From Streptomyces sp. NBC_01497 (GTDB taxonomy: Bacteria > Actinomycetota > Actinomycetes > Streptomycetales > Streptomycetaceae): a stretch of DNA of 64,000 nucleotides. Where the stretch lies: assembly GCF_036250695.1 (NCBI RefSeq), contig NZ_CP109427.1, forward strand, positions 1,302,001-1,366,000. The letters are read 5' to 3'. The notes beneath the pieces are model-generated. The model was given only the letters and a program-made list of their open reading frames with translations, was not told the origin of the DNA and did no database searches. Made by a program: the position numbers and the translations under genes. This document shows positions 16,326 to 25,859 of the stretch, piece after piece; position 1 is the stretch's first letter; every line of letters begins with the position of its first letter.

Positions 16326-18129
16326 AACCCTGCATGCCGCGCGGGTTCGCGGCGGCGGAGAGCACCCCGGTCCCGGGGTCGCGCGCCACGGCGCACAGCC
16401 TGCCCTCCGACCAGTCGTCGCCGACCATCACCTCGTGTCCCCTGCGCCGCAGTTCGGCGACGGTCTCCGGGTCGGTGCGGCCCTCGACGGTGAGGCCGCC
16501 CGGCACCATCGCGCGCGGGTAGAACGAGCCGGGGAAGCTGTCGGTGTGCCAGTTGGGGGCGTCGATGGCGCCCTGGAGGTCGTACCCGCCGCGCACCCGG
16601 GCGCGCAGGACGAGCGCGAGGAAGAAGTGGAGCTGCCACTGGTCCTGCTGGTCGCCGCCGGGGGTGCCGAAGGCGAGGACCGGGACGCCGTCGCGCAGGG
16701 CGAGCGAGGGAGTGAGGGTGGTGCGCGGACGGCGCCCGGGCCTCAGGGAGTTGGGCAGGCCCTCCTCGATCCACATCATCTGCAGACGGGTGCCGAGCGG
16801 GAAGCCGAGTTCGGGGATGACGGGGTTGGACTGGAGCCAGCCGCCACTGGGCGTCGCGGAGACCATGTTGCCCCACTGGTCCACGACGTCGATGTGGCAG
16901 GTGTCGCCCCGGGTGCCGCCGTCCTTGGCGACGGTGGGCTCGCCCGCGCCGGCGCGGGGCGGGGGCAGGTGCCCCGTCTCACCCGCGGCGACGGCGGTGG
17001 CGTGCGCGCTGATCCTCGGGGTGCGTCCGTCGGGGCGTCCCGGCCGCAGCGTGCGGGAGGCACTCGCGCCTATGAGAGCGCGCCGCTCGGTGTTGTACGC
17101 CTTCGAGAGCAGCGTCGCCAGGGGGACGTCGTCGGCGTCGCCGTACCAGGCCTCGCGGTCGGCCATGGCGAGCTTGGTGCCCTCGACCAGCCGGTGGACG
17201 TAGTCGGCCGAGCCGTACGCGGGCAGGTCCGCGGCGCTCGACGGCAGCAGCGCGAGCTGCTGGAGGAAGGCGGGGCCCTGGCTCCAGGGGCCCGCCTTGC
17301 ACAGCGTCCAGCCGTCCCACTCGTAGGTGGCGGGTTCCTCGTAGGCCGCGGACCAGCCGGCCAGGTCGCCGGCGGTGAGGGTGCCGGTGTGGCGCTCGCC
17401 GCTGGTGTCCATGGTGGGACGGTTGGACTGCGCGACGACGGCCTCGGCGACGAATCCCTCGCGCCAGATCCGCCGGGCGGCCTCGATCTGGGCGGTGCGC
17501 TCGTCGCCGCCCTCGTCCTCGGCCTCGGCGATCAGCCGGCGCCAGGTGGCGGCGAGCGCCGGGTTGCGCCACAGCTCGCCGGGGGTCGGGGCCTTGCCGC
17601 CCGGCAGGTACAGCTCGGCGGAGGAGGTCCACTCCGTCTCGAACAGTTCCCTCACGGTCTCGACGGTGGCACCGATCCGCTCGACGGGGGCGTGGCCGTC
17701 CTCGGCGTATCCGATCGCGAAGCGCAGGACGTCGGCCAGGGGCAGGGTGCCGTGGTCGCGCAGGAGGGTCATCCAGGCGTCGAATGCGCCGGGCACCGCG
17801 GCGGCCAGCGGGCCCGTGCCGGGGACGAGATCGAGGCCGAGGGAGCGGTAGTGCCCGGCGGTGGCTCCGGCCGGGGCGACGCCCTGGCCGCACAGTACCT
17901 GGACGCGTCCGCCCGCGGGCGCGAGGATGATCGGCACCTCGCCGCCCGGCCCGTTGAGGTGCGGCTCGACGACGTGCAGGACGAAGGCGCCGGCGACGGC
18001 GGCGTCGTACGCGTTGCCGCCCGCCTCCAGTACGGCCATCGCGCTCTGGGAGGCGAGCCAGTGGGTCGACGCCACCATGCCGAAAGTACCTTGCAGGGTC
18101 GGCCTTGTCGTGAACATTCGCTGTGCCAC
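16309..18129 (-). CDS. ggt: Gamma-glutamyltransferase family protein
   Basis: The 606-residue Ntn-hydrolase shows MVASTHWLASQSAMAVLEAGGNAYDAAVA near the N-terminus and GGTRGDTCHIDVVDQWGNMVS at the autocleavage site. The Thr of DTCHIDVVD becomes the new N-terminal nucleophile of the small subunit. No signal peptide is evident, so it may be cytoplasmic and act on gamma-glutamyl compounds or oxamate/cephalosporin-like amides. The start is GTG 18129 or ATG 18117; neither has a decisive ribosome site. It diverges from an amino-acid permease 675 nt away and is followed by the coupled phosphatase gene. Confidence 0.9.
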   Translation of the reverse strand: MAQRMFTTRPTLQGTFGMVASTHWLASQSAMAVLEAGGNAYDAAVAGAFVLHVVEPHLNGPGGEVPIILAPAGGRVQVLCGQGVAPAGATAGHYRSLGLDLVPGTGPLAAAVPGAFDAWMTLLRDHGTLPLADVLRFAIGYAEDGHAPVERIGATVETVRELFETEWTSSAELYLPGGKAPTPGELWRNPALAATWRRLIAEAEDEGGDERTAQIEAARRIWREGFVAEAVVAQSNRPTMDTSGERHTGTLTAGDLAGWSAAYEEPATYEWDGWTLCKAGPWSQGPAFLQQLALLPSSAADLPAYGSADYVHRLVEGTKLAMADREAWYGDADDVPLATLLSKAYNTERRALIGASASRTLRPGRPDGRTPRISAHATAVAAGETGHLPPPRAGAGEPTVAKDGGTRGDTCHIDVVDQWGNMVSATPSGGWLQSNPVIPELGFPLGTRLQMMWIEEGLPNSLRPGRRPRTTLTPSLALRDGVPVLAFGTPGGDQQDQWQLHFFLALVLRARVRGGYDLQGAIDAPNWHTDSFPGSFYPRAMVPGGLTVEGRTDPETVAELRRRGHEVMVGDDWSEGRLCAVARDPGTGVLSAAANPRGMQGYAVGR

Positions 18130-18804
18130 CTCGCCTCTCGTCGTACGGAAGCACCCCCCGGGCCGCGGGCGCGCCGCCGGCAGGGAGCGGGCGCGGCACG
18201 CGCCTGACCTGGGTCAGGAGCCGTACCGGCCGTTCAGCAGACTATCGACAGGCCACCGGGGCGCCCCGGCGCGTCCATACTCCGGGCGGGCCGGGACCGT
18301 CCGGCGCCGGCGACGGGCGGCAGCGCGGGCGGCGTGGAGCGCCGGGGCGGACGACGCCGTACGGGCCTCGCGGCGGGCGCGCCGACGGTCCGTACGGGCC
18401 GGACCGCTCCGTGCACCCCGGAGCGCACGGCCGCGGGCGCCCCGCACGGACGGCGTGGCATCCGGTGCCGCGAGGCCCCGGCGCGACGCGAGAGATATCC
18501 CGCGAAACCGCGACGCCTGCGTTCACGCGAATGACAACACCATCCCTTCACCCCTCGTCACGCCTCTTCACGCAGGGAGCGCGACCGTATCCGAATCGAG
18601 AGCTTATTGGCCCGGTTCGGGGGAAGCAGCCAGCAGATCACGCACCGATTCACGGGCGAAAAGGCGCAACAGCCCATGAAACCGCGCACGCCATACCGAG
18701 CCATCCCATCAAGGAAAGGCCAGGTCAGAGTCTTGATTTGAGCTCGACACGGTGTGCTAAGGATGAAGGCCGCATGCGGGGCAATGAGTCAAAGGAAAAG
18801 ATGA
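18130..18804. other. Divergent intergenic region, ggt / amino-acid permease
   Basis: No gene is credible; open frames are Arg/Pro/Ala-rich shadows. The half nearest the permease is less GC-rich. A candidate permease promoter is TTGATT (18733-18738), 17 nt, GCTAAG (18756-18761). AAGGA (18792-18796) is the ribosome site of the permease. Confidence 0.5.
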
Positions 18805-20475
18805 ATGACCACGATTGACAAAGCACCGGAGGGGCGTGCGGAACAACCGCGACTGCGCCGGGACATGGGACGCGTCAGCCTGCTGTTCGCCGGCGTCGGA
18901 TCCATCATCGGGTCGGGCTGGCTGTTCGGCGCGCTGAACGCCGCCAAACTCGCGGGGCCTTCGTCCATATTCTCGTGGGCGATAGCCGCCGTAATGATCA
19001 TCCTCATCGGGCTCTGCTTCGCGGAGTTGGGCACGATGTTTCCTGTATCGGGCGGTGTGGTGCGTTTTCCGCACCTGTCGTTCGGCTCCTTCGCCAGCTA
19101 CACCATGGGCTGGATCACCTGGATCGCCGCCGCCACCGTGGCGCCGATCGAGGTCGAGGGCGCCCTGCAGTACGCCACCAAATGGGCACATTTCACTGAT
19201 TTTCATCCGTCGAACGGCGCCTACACGCTCACGGGTCTCGGCTATGTCATCGCCGTCGTCGCCATGGCGTTCTTCGTCGCGCTGAACTACTTCGGTATCC
19301 GGTGGTTCGCGCGAGTGAACAATGTCCTGGTGTGGTGGAAGCTCGTGGTCATCCTCGTGGTGATCGTGGGCTTCCTGGTCACGGCGTTCCACGGCCACAA
19401 CTTCAGCGCCAAGGAGTACGGCGGCTTCGCGCCCGGCGGCGCGAAGGGCATCTTCACGGCCATCTCCACGGCCGGCATCACGTTCTCGTTCCTCGGCTTC
19501 CGCCAGGGCGTGGAGCTCGCGGGCGAGACCGACAACCCCAAGCGCAACGTGCCCTTCGCGGTGATCGGCTCCGTGCTGCTGACCGGTGTCATCTACGTGC
19601 TGCTGGAGATCGCGTTCATCGGCTCCGTGCCGAAGCACGACCTGACGTCGTCGCACGGCTGGCTCAACCTCGCCTTCGCCAACGACTTCGGCCCGCTGGC
19701 GGCCATCTCCAGCGCCATCGGCCTGGGCTGGCTCGCGTACGTGCTGTACGTGGACGCGGTGATCTCCCCCGCCGACACCGGCCTCATCTACACGACGGTC
19801 ACGGCACGCATCTCGTACGCGATGGCGCGCAACAAGAACGCACCGGAGAAGCTCGCCAAGGCCACCCGGCGCGGCGCGCCGCTCGTCAGCCTGATCGTCA
19901 CGTTCATCGTGGGCCTCATCGTCTTCCTGCCGTTCCCCAGCTGGCAGGAGCTGGTCGGGTTCATCACGTCGGCGACGGTGCTCTCGTTCGGCTCCGGCCC
20001 GGTCGTGCTGGCCGCCATGCGCCGGCAGATACCCGACCAGCCGCGCCCGTTCAGGGTCCCCGGTGGCGACGTCATCCCGTTCCTGGCGCTGTACTCCGCG
20101 AACCTGATCGTCTACTGGGCCGGCTGGAACACCAACTGGAAGCTGTTCGTCACGATCCTCATCGGCTTCGTCTTCCTGGCCGCCTTCGAGATCTTCGACA
20201 AGGGCCGCGCGCCGAAGATGGACTGGAAGGCCGGTGCCAGCTGGGTGCTGCCGTGGATCGTCGGTCTCGCCCTCATCAGCTGGATGGGCGACTACGACGG
20301 CGGCCGCGGGTACATCGGTCTCGGCTGGGGCTTCGTGGTCAACCTGGTGCTGGCCGCGATCGTGTACTTCATCGCGCTGCGGGTGAAGCTGCCGCAGGCC
20401 CGGGTCCTCGAACACATCGAGGAGGCCCGCGAGGAGAGCCGCATCGAGGCCGAGGAACTGGGCTCGGCCCCCTGA
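18805..20475 (+). CDS. APC-family amino acid permease
   Basis: This 556-residue polytopic membrane protein begins with a short hydrophilic arm followed by LLFAGVGSIIGSGWLFG, the unwound first helix of APC transporters. About 12 further hydrophobic segments follow. The substrate is unknown. AGETDNPKRNVP in the loop after the sixth helix is characteristic of the family. ATG 18805 lies 8 nt after AAGGA; an out-of-frame ATG lies at 18801. It may import amino acids or peptides processed by the divergently transcribed gamma-glutamyltransferase, but this is only positional inference. The gene ends before a strong hairpin. Confidence 0.92.
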   Translation: MTTIDKAPEGRAEQPRLRRDMGRVSLLFAGVGSIIGSGWLFGALNAAKLAGPSSIFSWAIAAVMIILIGLCFAELGTMFPVSGGVVRFPHLSFGSFASYTMGWITWIAAATVAPIEVEGALQYATKWAHFTDFHPSNGAYTLTGLGYVIAVVAMAFFVALNYFGIRWFARVNNVLVWWKLVVILVVIVGFLVTAFHGHNFSAKEYGGFAPGGAKGIFTAISTAGITFSFLGFRQGVELAGETDNPKRNVPFAVIGSVLLTGVIYVLLEIAFIGSVPKHDLTSSHGWLNLAFANDFGPLAAISSAIGLGWLAYVLYVDAVISPADTGLIYTTVTARISYAMARNKNAPEKLAKATRRGAPLVSLIVTFIVGLIVFLPFPSWQELVGFITSATVLSFGSGPVVLAAMRRQIPDQPRPFRVPGGDVIPFLALYSANLIVYWAGWNTNWKLFVTILIGFVFLAAFEIFDKGRAPKMDWKAGASWVLPWIVGLALISWMGDYDGGRGYIGLGWGFVVNLVLAAIVYFIALRVKLPQARVLEHIEEAREESRIEAEELGSAP

Positions 20476-20535
20476 TCGGAGCGGGTCCCGGCGGGCCGCG
20501 CGCCTGCCCGCCCGGGCCCTGAGGCGCCGACCGGA

Positions 20536-20570
20536 CGGTGCGCGGTACCCGACCCGGGTGCCGCGCACCG
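20536..20570. terminator. Bidirectional terminator hairpin after the permease
   Basis: A 15-bp stem with one G-T pair (20536-20550 with 20556-20570) and a 5-nt loop lies between the convergent permease and nucleotidyltransferase genes. Confidence 0.78.
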
Positions 20571-20683
20571 CCGCGTCAGGAGCCGGGACACCGGCGCGGC
20601 GCAGCGCGTCCCGGGCCGGCGCACGACGGACACGGGCCCGGGCGCTGTGCCTCGGGCGCTGTGCCTCGGGCGTGCGCCCCGGA

Positions 20684-21709
20684 TCAGCGCACCGCGGCCA
20701 TGACCTCCTCGGCCGTCCTCGCCAGTTCCGGCAGACAGGCCAGCGTCGCCCGGGCCCGGTCCCCGAGGTCCGCGCCGTCGATGATGCCGAGATCCGCCAG
20801 CAACTCGGAGAAAGCGGGAGCGAGTTCCGCCTCCAGCGCGGGATCGTCCGCCAGCAGCAGGGTGTGGCAGCGCGCGAAGGTCGCCGCCACCCAGAACAGC
20901 GCCTCGCGGTGGTCGCCCCGCCCCACCAGATCACGGCTCGCGTCCACGGCGACCGGGCGGGCGGCCCGGCTGATGTCGGTACTGAACGGGAACGGCGTGC
21001 GCGCGACGGCGGCCGTCGCGTCGAACGTCACGGCCAGCCGCTCGACATGGTGTCCGACCCGCTCCGGCGACAGCCCCGCCGGGTCCAACTGCCCGATCAG
21101 CGCCGGATAACGCGCCTGCAGGCCGGTAGCGGCGAACAGCTCGCGGGCCCTGAGATGACGCAGCCGTACGGTCGGGTTCCGGAGCCCGGCGACGAGCGGC
21201 AGGTGCGCGGTCACGCACGTCGGGAACAGCCACCCCGTGACCTGTACCGGCCAGGGCGCCGCCGTGTCCGGTGTGCGAAGGCCTCCCTCGATGCGCCGCC
21301 GCACCGCCTCGCACCGCTGCCGTACCCGCTCGGGCGCGGTGAACTCCCGCGCCACCGACCGCTGGAGAGCCCGCAGTCGGCCCGTCGGGTCGTCCAGGAC
21401 GGTGTCACGGCTCAGTCCGGCGGCGAGATGGTAGTCGGCGAGGGCGCGTTCGGCCGGGGCGATCGTGTCCAGGCCGACAGTGGTCACATCGAGGAGCGCG
21501 CCGAGATGGCGGCACTTGCCCGGCTTGAACCCGCGGGGCGCGCGGGTGGTGACGAGTGTGACGTCCACGTCGGACCCGACCGGGACCTCCTGGTCCTCGC
21601 GCAACGCGACCGTCGACCCGGTCACGTACGCCCCGAGATACCCTTCGTGACCGCGCCCCACCGAGCACACCCAGTCGAGTGCGGCTGCCCGCGCCTCGTC
21701 AGCCCGCAT
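20684..21709 (-). CDS. Nucleotidyltransferase-superfamily protein of unknown substrate
   Basis: The 341-residue protein has the polymerase-beta-like signature: Gly31-Ser32 (VTGSTVAL) and the metal pair Asp47-x-Asp49 (GSDVDVTLV). This resembles aminoglycoside or tRNA-type nucleotidyltransferases. The rest is mainly alpha-helical with no recognised second catalytic domain. It might adenylylate an antibiotic, a protein or a nucleic acid; nothing in the sequence decides. ATG 21709 is used; GTG 21718 is an alternative three codons upstream. It is convergent with the permease and divergent from the two-component operon. Confidence 0.7.
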   Translation of the reverse strand: MRADEARAAALDWVCSVGRGHEGYLGAYVTGSTVALREDQEVPVGSDVDVTLVTTRAPRGFKPGKCRHLGALLDVTTVGLDTIAPAERALADYHLAAGLSRDTVLDDPTGRLRALQRSVAREFTAPERVRQRCEAVRRRIEGGLRTPDTAAPWPVQVTGWLFPTCVTAHLPLVAGLRNPTVRLRHLRARELFAATGLQARYPALIGQLDPAGLSPERVGHHVERLAVTFDATAAVARTPFPFSTDISRAARPVAVDASRDLVGRGDHREALFWVAATFARCHTLLLADDPALEAELAPAFSELLADLGIIDGADLGDRARATLACLPELARTAEEVMAAVR

Positions 21710-21922
21710 GTGCGCCACTCACCCCGGGGCATGTCCTCGCCCGTCCGCCGCTCACCTGCCGCACACCGCCCTCGGGGCTTTCGGCCCCCGTCACCCACCG
21801 CTCCGGCGTCGCCCGCACCGGCTCGGACGGCCCGTCCCACCCGGCGTCCACGCCCTGTACCGGCCCGAGCGTACCGGCCCCACCCGGGCACCCGGGGGCG
21901 CTCGCGGACTGCTGACGTGGGA

Positions 21923-21941
21923 TTCTCAGGCCCTTCACAGG
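21923..21941 (+). promoter_or_regulatory. Direct repeats, possible binding site of the adjacent response regulator
   Basis: TTCTCAGG (21923-21930) and TTCACAGG (21934-21941) form a direct repeat with an 11-nt period, one helical turn, the geometry bound by OmpR/PhoB regulators. They lie 44-62 nt before the regulator's start codon, so autoregulation is plausible. Confidence 0.45.
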
Positions 21942-21984
21942 ACCGGGCAAGGAATCTCTCACGGCCCGACGCCAGCGTGGCACC

Positions 21985-22800
21985 ATGACGACCACCTCAT
22001 CCCAGGAGCAGCCCCGGCTGGTGCGCCCCGACGGCTCGCCCGTGCGGGTGCTCGTCGTGGACGACGAGACCTCGATCACCGAACTGCTGTCCATGGCACT
22101 GCGCTACGAGGGCTGGGACGTGCGGACTGCGGCCGACACGGCCTCCGCCGTGCGCACCGCGCGCGAGTTCCGGCCCGACGCGGTCGTCCTGGACGTGATG
22201 CTGCCCGACCAGGACGGCCTCACCGCGCTCGGCCGGATCCGCGACCACCTGCCGGAGGTACCGGTGCTGTTCCTCACCGCGCGGGACGCCGTCGAGGACC
22301 GTATCGCGGGACTCACGGCGGGCGGCGACGACTATGTGACGAAGCCCTTCAGCCTGGAGGAGCTGGTGGTGCGGATGCGCGGTCTGATCCGCAGGTCGGG
22401 GGCGGCGGCCACCAGGAACGAGCGGCTGCTCGTCGTCGGGGACCTGGTGCTCGACGAGGACAGCCGCGAGGCCCGGCGCGGTGGGGACCCGGTCGAGCTG
22501 ACGGCGACCGAGTTCGAGCTGCTGCGGTACCTGATGCGCAATCCGCGCCGGGTGCTCAGCAAGGCGCAGATCCTGGATCGCGTCTGGTCGTACGACTTCG
22601 GCGGCAAGGCCAATGTGGTCGAGCTCTACATCTCCTACCTGCGGCGGAAGATCGACGCGGGCCGCCCCCCGATGATCCACACGCGCCGGGGAGCCGGTTA
22701 CGTACTGCGGGCCGCGGAGGCGGGAGCGGAGCCGGCGGCGGCCCGGGACGGCCGTCGCCCGGGTCCTGCCCGGGACGCGGATGCGGCGGACGCACCATGA
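21985..22800 (+). CDS. OmpR/PhoB-family response regulator
   Basis: The 271-residue regulator has a receiver domain (~20-135) with the acidic pair Asp26-Asp27, phospho-acceptor Asp70 (VVLDVMLPDQDG), Thr98 and Lys120. A winged-helix DNA-binding domain follows (~145-240; ELTATEFELLRYLMRNP, RRKI, RRGAGYVL). An alanine-rich tail of ~25 residues follows. It overlaps the sensor kinase gene by ATGA (22797-22800), so both are made in proportion. The downstream glycosyltransferases are likely cotranscribed and are the first candidates for its regulon. Confidence 0.95.
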   Translation: MTTTSSQEQPRLVRPDGSPVRVLVVDDETSITELLSMALRYEGWDVRTAADTASAVRTAREFRPDAVVLDVMLPDQDGLTALGRIRDHLPEVPVLFLTARDAVEDRIAGLTAGGDDYVTKPFSLEELVVRMRGLIRRSGAAATRNERLLVVGDLVLDEDSREARRGGDPVELTATEFELLRYLMRNPRRVLSKAQILDRVWSYDFGGKANVVELYISYLRRKIDAGRPPMIHTRRGAGYVLRAAEAGAEPAAARDGRRPGPARDADAADAP

Positions 22801-24542
22801 GGCCGAGGCCGCCGAACCGCCGGCTCCCCCGTACGGCGTCGGGCCCGTCCCGCCGTGCGGCGTCGGGCCGCTCCCCGCGTACCGCGTCGGGCCCGCTTCC
22901 GGGCACGGCGCCGACCGCGCGCCGCCCGCGTCCACGGCGGACCCGCTCGCTGCGTACGCGCCTCGTTCTCTCCGCGATGGCCCTGATCGCGGTGGTCGCC
23001 GCGGTGATCGGCACGGTCACCACCATCGCCTACCGCTCCTACCTGTACGACCAGCTCGACGCGCAGGTACTCAACGTCGCGATGCGCGCCTCGGGACCAC
23101 CGCACGCGGGCCAGGTGCCCGAGGCCACGTCCGGGCTCCCACCGGGCGCGCCGCTCGACCGGGACCCGCTGCTGGTCGTGACGGGCGGCGGTGCGCCGGT
23201 GGGCACCGTCGGCGCCCAGGTGAGCGGTGACGGATCCCTCGGCCGTGCGGTGCGCAGCACCGAGCACCAGGACTCCGACCGGTTCGGCCAGGTCACCGCC
23301 GCCACCTTGACGTCGGCGCAGACCGCGGCCCTCGGCACTGTCACGCGCGACGGGTCGCCGCACACGGTGACACTGCCGGGCCTCGGTGACTACCGGGTGC
23401 GCCACGCGGACGGCTCGAACGGCGACTTCCTCGTCGGGCTGCCGCTTGAGGAGTTGCACGACAGCCTCACCACGCTGGTGCTGGTGGAGGCGTGTGTCAC
23501 CGGGGCGGGCCTCGTCGCGGCCGGCCTCACCGGCAACGCGCTGATCGGGGTGGCCCTGCGGCCGCTGCGGCGGGTCGCGACGACCGCGACCCGCGTCTCC
23601 GAACTCCCCCTGCACAGCGGGGAGGTGTCACTGCTGGAGCGGGTGCCGGCCGCACAGGCCGACCCGGCGACGGAGGTCGGACAGGTGGGCGCCGCGCTCA
23701 ACCGCATGCTGGGCCACGTCGGTTCGGCTCTGACGGCTCGTCAGGAAAGCGAGACCCGCGTACGCAGGTTCGTCGCGGACGCGGGCCACGAACTGCGCAC
23801 ACCCCTCGCGTCCATCCGGGGGTACGCCGAACTCACCCGGCGCGGGCGGGAGGAGACGGGCCCGGACACGCGGCACGCGCTGCGCAGGATCGAGTCGGAG
23901 GCCACCCGCATGGCGGGCCTCGTGGACGACCTGCTGCTGCTCGCCCGCCTCGACCAGGGCCGCCCGCTGGAGCGGGCGCCCGTCGACCTCGTACCCCTGC
24001 TCGTGGACGCGGTGAGCGACGCGCGCGCCGCGGGACCCGAACACCGCTGGACGCTGGAACTGCCACCGCCGGAGCCCGGCCCGACGAGCGCGGGCACCGA
24101 CACCGACACCGACACCGCGACGACGGTACGGGGCGATGCGGGCCGGCTGCATCAGGTCCTGGCGAACCTGCTCGCCAACGCCCGTACGCACACGCCGCCG
24201 GGCACCCTGGTCGTCGCTCGCGTCGTCGGGGGCCCGGGGACCTCCGCCGGTGGCCGAGGCGCGGCACGGGCACGGGTCGTGGTCGAGATCGAGGACAACG
24301 GGCCCGGAATTCCCGCCGGGTTGCTGCCGCGCGTCTTCGAACGGTTCGCGCGCGGCGACGCCTCACGCTCTCGCGCCGCCGGTTCCACCGGGCTGGGACT
24401 CGCCATCGTCAGGGCCGTGGCCACCACCCACGGCGGCACCGTGGAGGCCGCCTCACGACCGGGCCGTACGGTCTTCACACTGACGCTCCCGGTGGCGGTC
24501 GCACAGGGGCCGGCCCCGGCTCACAGCGCCACCACAGGCTGA
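22797..24542 (+). CDS. Sensor histidine kinase partner of the response regulator
   Basis: The 581-residue kinase has a basic, repetitive N-terminal arm (multiple RTASGP-like repeats, residues ~14-34). A first membrane helix (~55-75), an extracytoplasmic sensor region, a second helix (~230-250) and a HAMP region follow. Then come an H-box with His331 (DAGHELRTPLASIRGYAEL) and an ATPase domain with DNGPGIP and GSTGLGLAIV. A four-copy GACACC microrepeat encodes TDTDTDT within the ATPase region (~24090-24118), a possible slippage site. The stimulus is unknown. Context suggests it monitors envelope or cell-surface glycan state. Confidence 0.94.
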   Translation: MRPRPPNRRLPRTASGPSRRAASGRSPRTASGPLPGTAPTARRPRPRRTRSLRTRLVLSAMALIAVVAAVIGTVTTIAYRSYLYDQLDAQVLNVAMRASGPPHAGQVPEATSGLPPGAPLDRDPLLVVTGGGAPVGTVGAQVSGDGSLGRAVRSTEHQDSDRFGQVTAATLTSAQTAALGTVTRDGSPHTVTLPGLGDYRVRHADGSNGDFLVGLPLEELHDSLTTLVLVEACVTGAGLVAAGLTGNALIGVALRPLRRVATTATRVSELPLHSGEVSLLERVPAAQADPATEVGQVGAALNRMLGHVGSALTARQESETRVRRFVADAGHELRTPLASIRGYAELTRRGREETGPDTRHALRRIESEATRMAGLVDDLLLLARLDQGRPLERAPVDLVPLLVDAVSDARAAGPEHRWTLELPPPEPGPTSAGTDTDTDTATTVRGDAGRLHQVLANLLANARTHTPPGTLVVARVVGGPGTSAGGRGAARARVVVEIEDNGPGIPAGLLPRVFERFARGDASRSRAAGSTGLGLAIVRAVATTHGGTVEAASRPGRTVFTLTLPVAVAQGPAPAHSATTG

Positions 24543-24581
24543 GCACACAGCCACGACAGCGCCTCCCACCAGCGTGGGGCC

Positions 24582-25859
24582 ATGCTCACCGACACCACTT
24601 GTGGGGAGGCGCTCCCCGCACGGGAGCACCTGCCGGCGACGACCGCGGGCACTCCCGTGCTCGACGTCACGATCCCCGTCTTCAACGAGGAACGGGACCT
24701 GGCGCCCTGCGTCGAAAGACTCCACGACCACCTGTCCCGCACCTTCCCCTACGGCTTCCGCATCACCATCGCCGACAACGCGTCCACCGACCGCACCCCG
24801 CAGGTGGCGGCCGAACTCGACGCCCGGCTCCCCGAGGTCCGCTCCTGCCGGCTGGAGGAGAAGGGCCGGGGCCGCGCCCTGCACGCGGTGTGGTCCCACT
24901 CGGACGCACCCGTCCTCGCGTACATGGACGTCGACCTCTCGACCGGTCTCAACGCCCTGCTGCCGCTGGTGGCCCCGCTGATCTCGGGCCACTCGGACCT
25001 GGCGATCGGATCGCGGCTCGCGCGGAGCTCCCGGGTGGTGCGCGGCCCGAAGCGGGAGTTCGTCTCCCGCGCCTACAACATGATCCTCAAGTCCTCGCTG
25101 TCCGCCCGGTTCAGTGACGCCCAGTGCGGCTTCAAGGCGGTACGGGCGGACGTGGCCGCGCGGCTGCTGCCGATGGTCGAGGACACCGGGTGGTTCTTCG
25201 ACACCGAGATGCTGGTCCTCGCCGAACGTGCAGGGCTGCGCATCCACGAGGTGCCCGTCGACTGGGTCGACGACCCCGACAGCCGGGTGCACATCGCCCG
25301 GACCGCCGTCGAGGACCTCAAGGGCGTCTGGCGCGTGGGCAGGGCCCTCGCGAAGGGCGCGCTGCCGCTCGACCGGCTCTCCCGTCCCCTCGCGGACGAC
25401 CCCCGACAGGGCGCGGCGGGCGCACCGGGGCGCCTGGCACGGCAGTTGGCGGGGTTCTGCCTGGTGGGTGCCCTGTCCACCCTGGTCTACCTGCTGCTCT
25501 ACTCCCTCTTCCGTACGCATCTCGGCGCGCAGGCTGCCAACGCGGCCGCGCTGCTCGTCTCCGCCGTCGCCAACACCGCCGCCAACCGCAGAGTGACCTT
25601 CGGTGTGCGGGGCCGGGGCAGGGCGGTGCGCCACCAGCTCCAGGGCCTGGTGGTGTTCGCCGTGGGACTCGCGCTGACCAGCGGCTCGCTGGCCGCGCTC
25701 GACGCCGCCACCGGATCGCCCCCGCACACCACGGAACTCGCGGTGCTGGTCGCCGCGAACCTCGCGGCCACCGTACTGCGCTTCCTGCTGCTGCGTGCCT
25801 GGGTCTTCCCCGAGCAGCGCGCCTCCTCCCCCACCTCCGGCGATCGGACCGCACGATGA
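24582..25859 (+). CDS. GT2 polyprenyl-phosphate glycosyltransferase fused to a GtrA-like membrane domain
   Basis: Residues ~25-260 are a family 2 glycosyltransferase of the dolichol/polyprenyl-phosphate type: VTIPVFNEERDL, DNASTDRT, the Asp116-x-Asp118 metal motif (YMDVDLSTG) and CGFKAVRAD. Residues ~285-415 form four hydrophobic helices resembling GtrA, the flippase-like partner of such enzymes. The protein would make a lipid-linked sugar and help present it outside the membrane. It lies 39 nt after the kinase and shares ATGA with the GT39 gene, which would use the lipid-linked sugar as donor. Confidence 0.92.
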   Translation: MLTDTTCGEALPAREHLPATTAGTPVLDVTIPVFNEERDLAPCVERLHDHLSRTFPYGFRITIADNASTDRTPQVAAELDARLPEVRSCRLEEKGRGRALHAVWSHSDAPVLAYMDVDLSTGLNALLPLVAPLISGHSDLAIGSRLARSSRVVRGPKREFVSRAYNMILKSSLSARFSDAQCGFKAVRADVAARLLPMVEDTGWFFDTEMLVLAERAGLRIHEVPVDWVDDPDSRVHIARTAVEDLKGVWRVGRALAKGALPLDRLSRPLADDPRQGAAGAPGRLARQLAGFCLVGALSTLVYLLLYSLFRTHLGAQAANAAALLVSAVANTAANRRVTFGVRGRGRAVRHQLQGLVVFAVGLALTSGSLAALDAATGSPPHTTELAVLVAANLAATVLRFLLLRAWVFPEQRASSPTSGDRTAR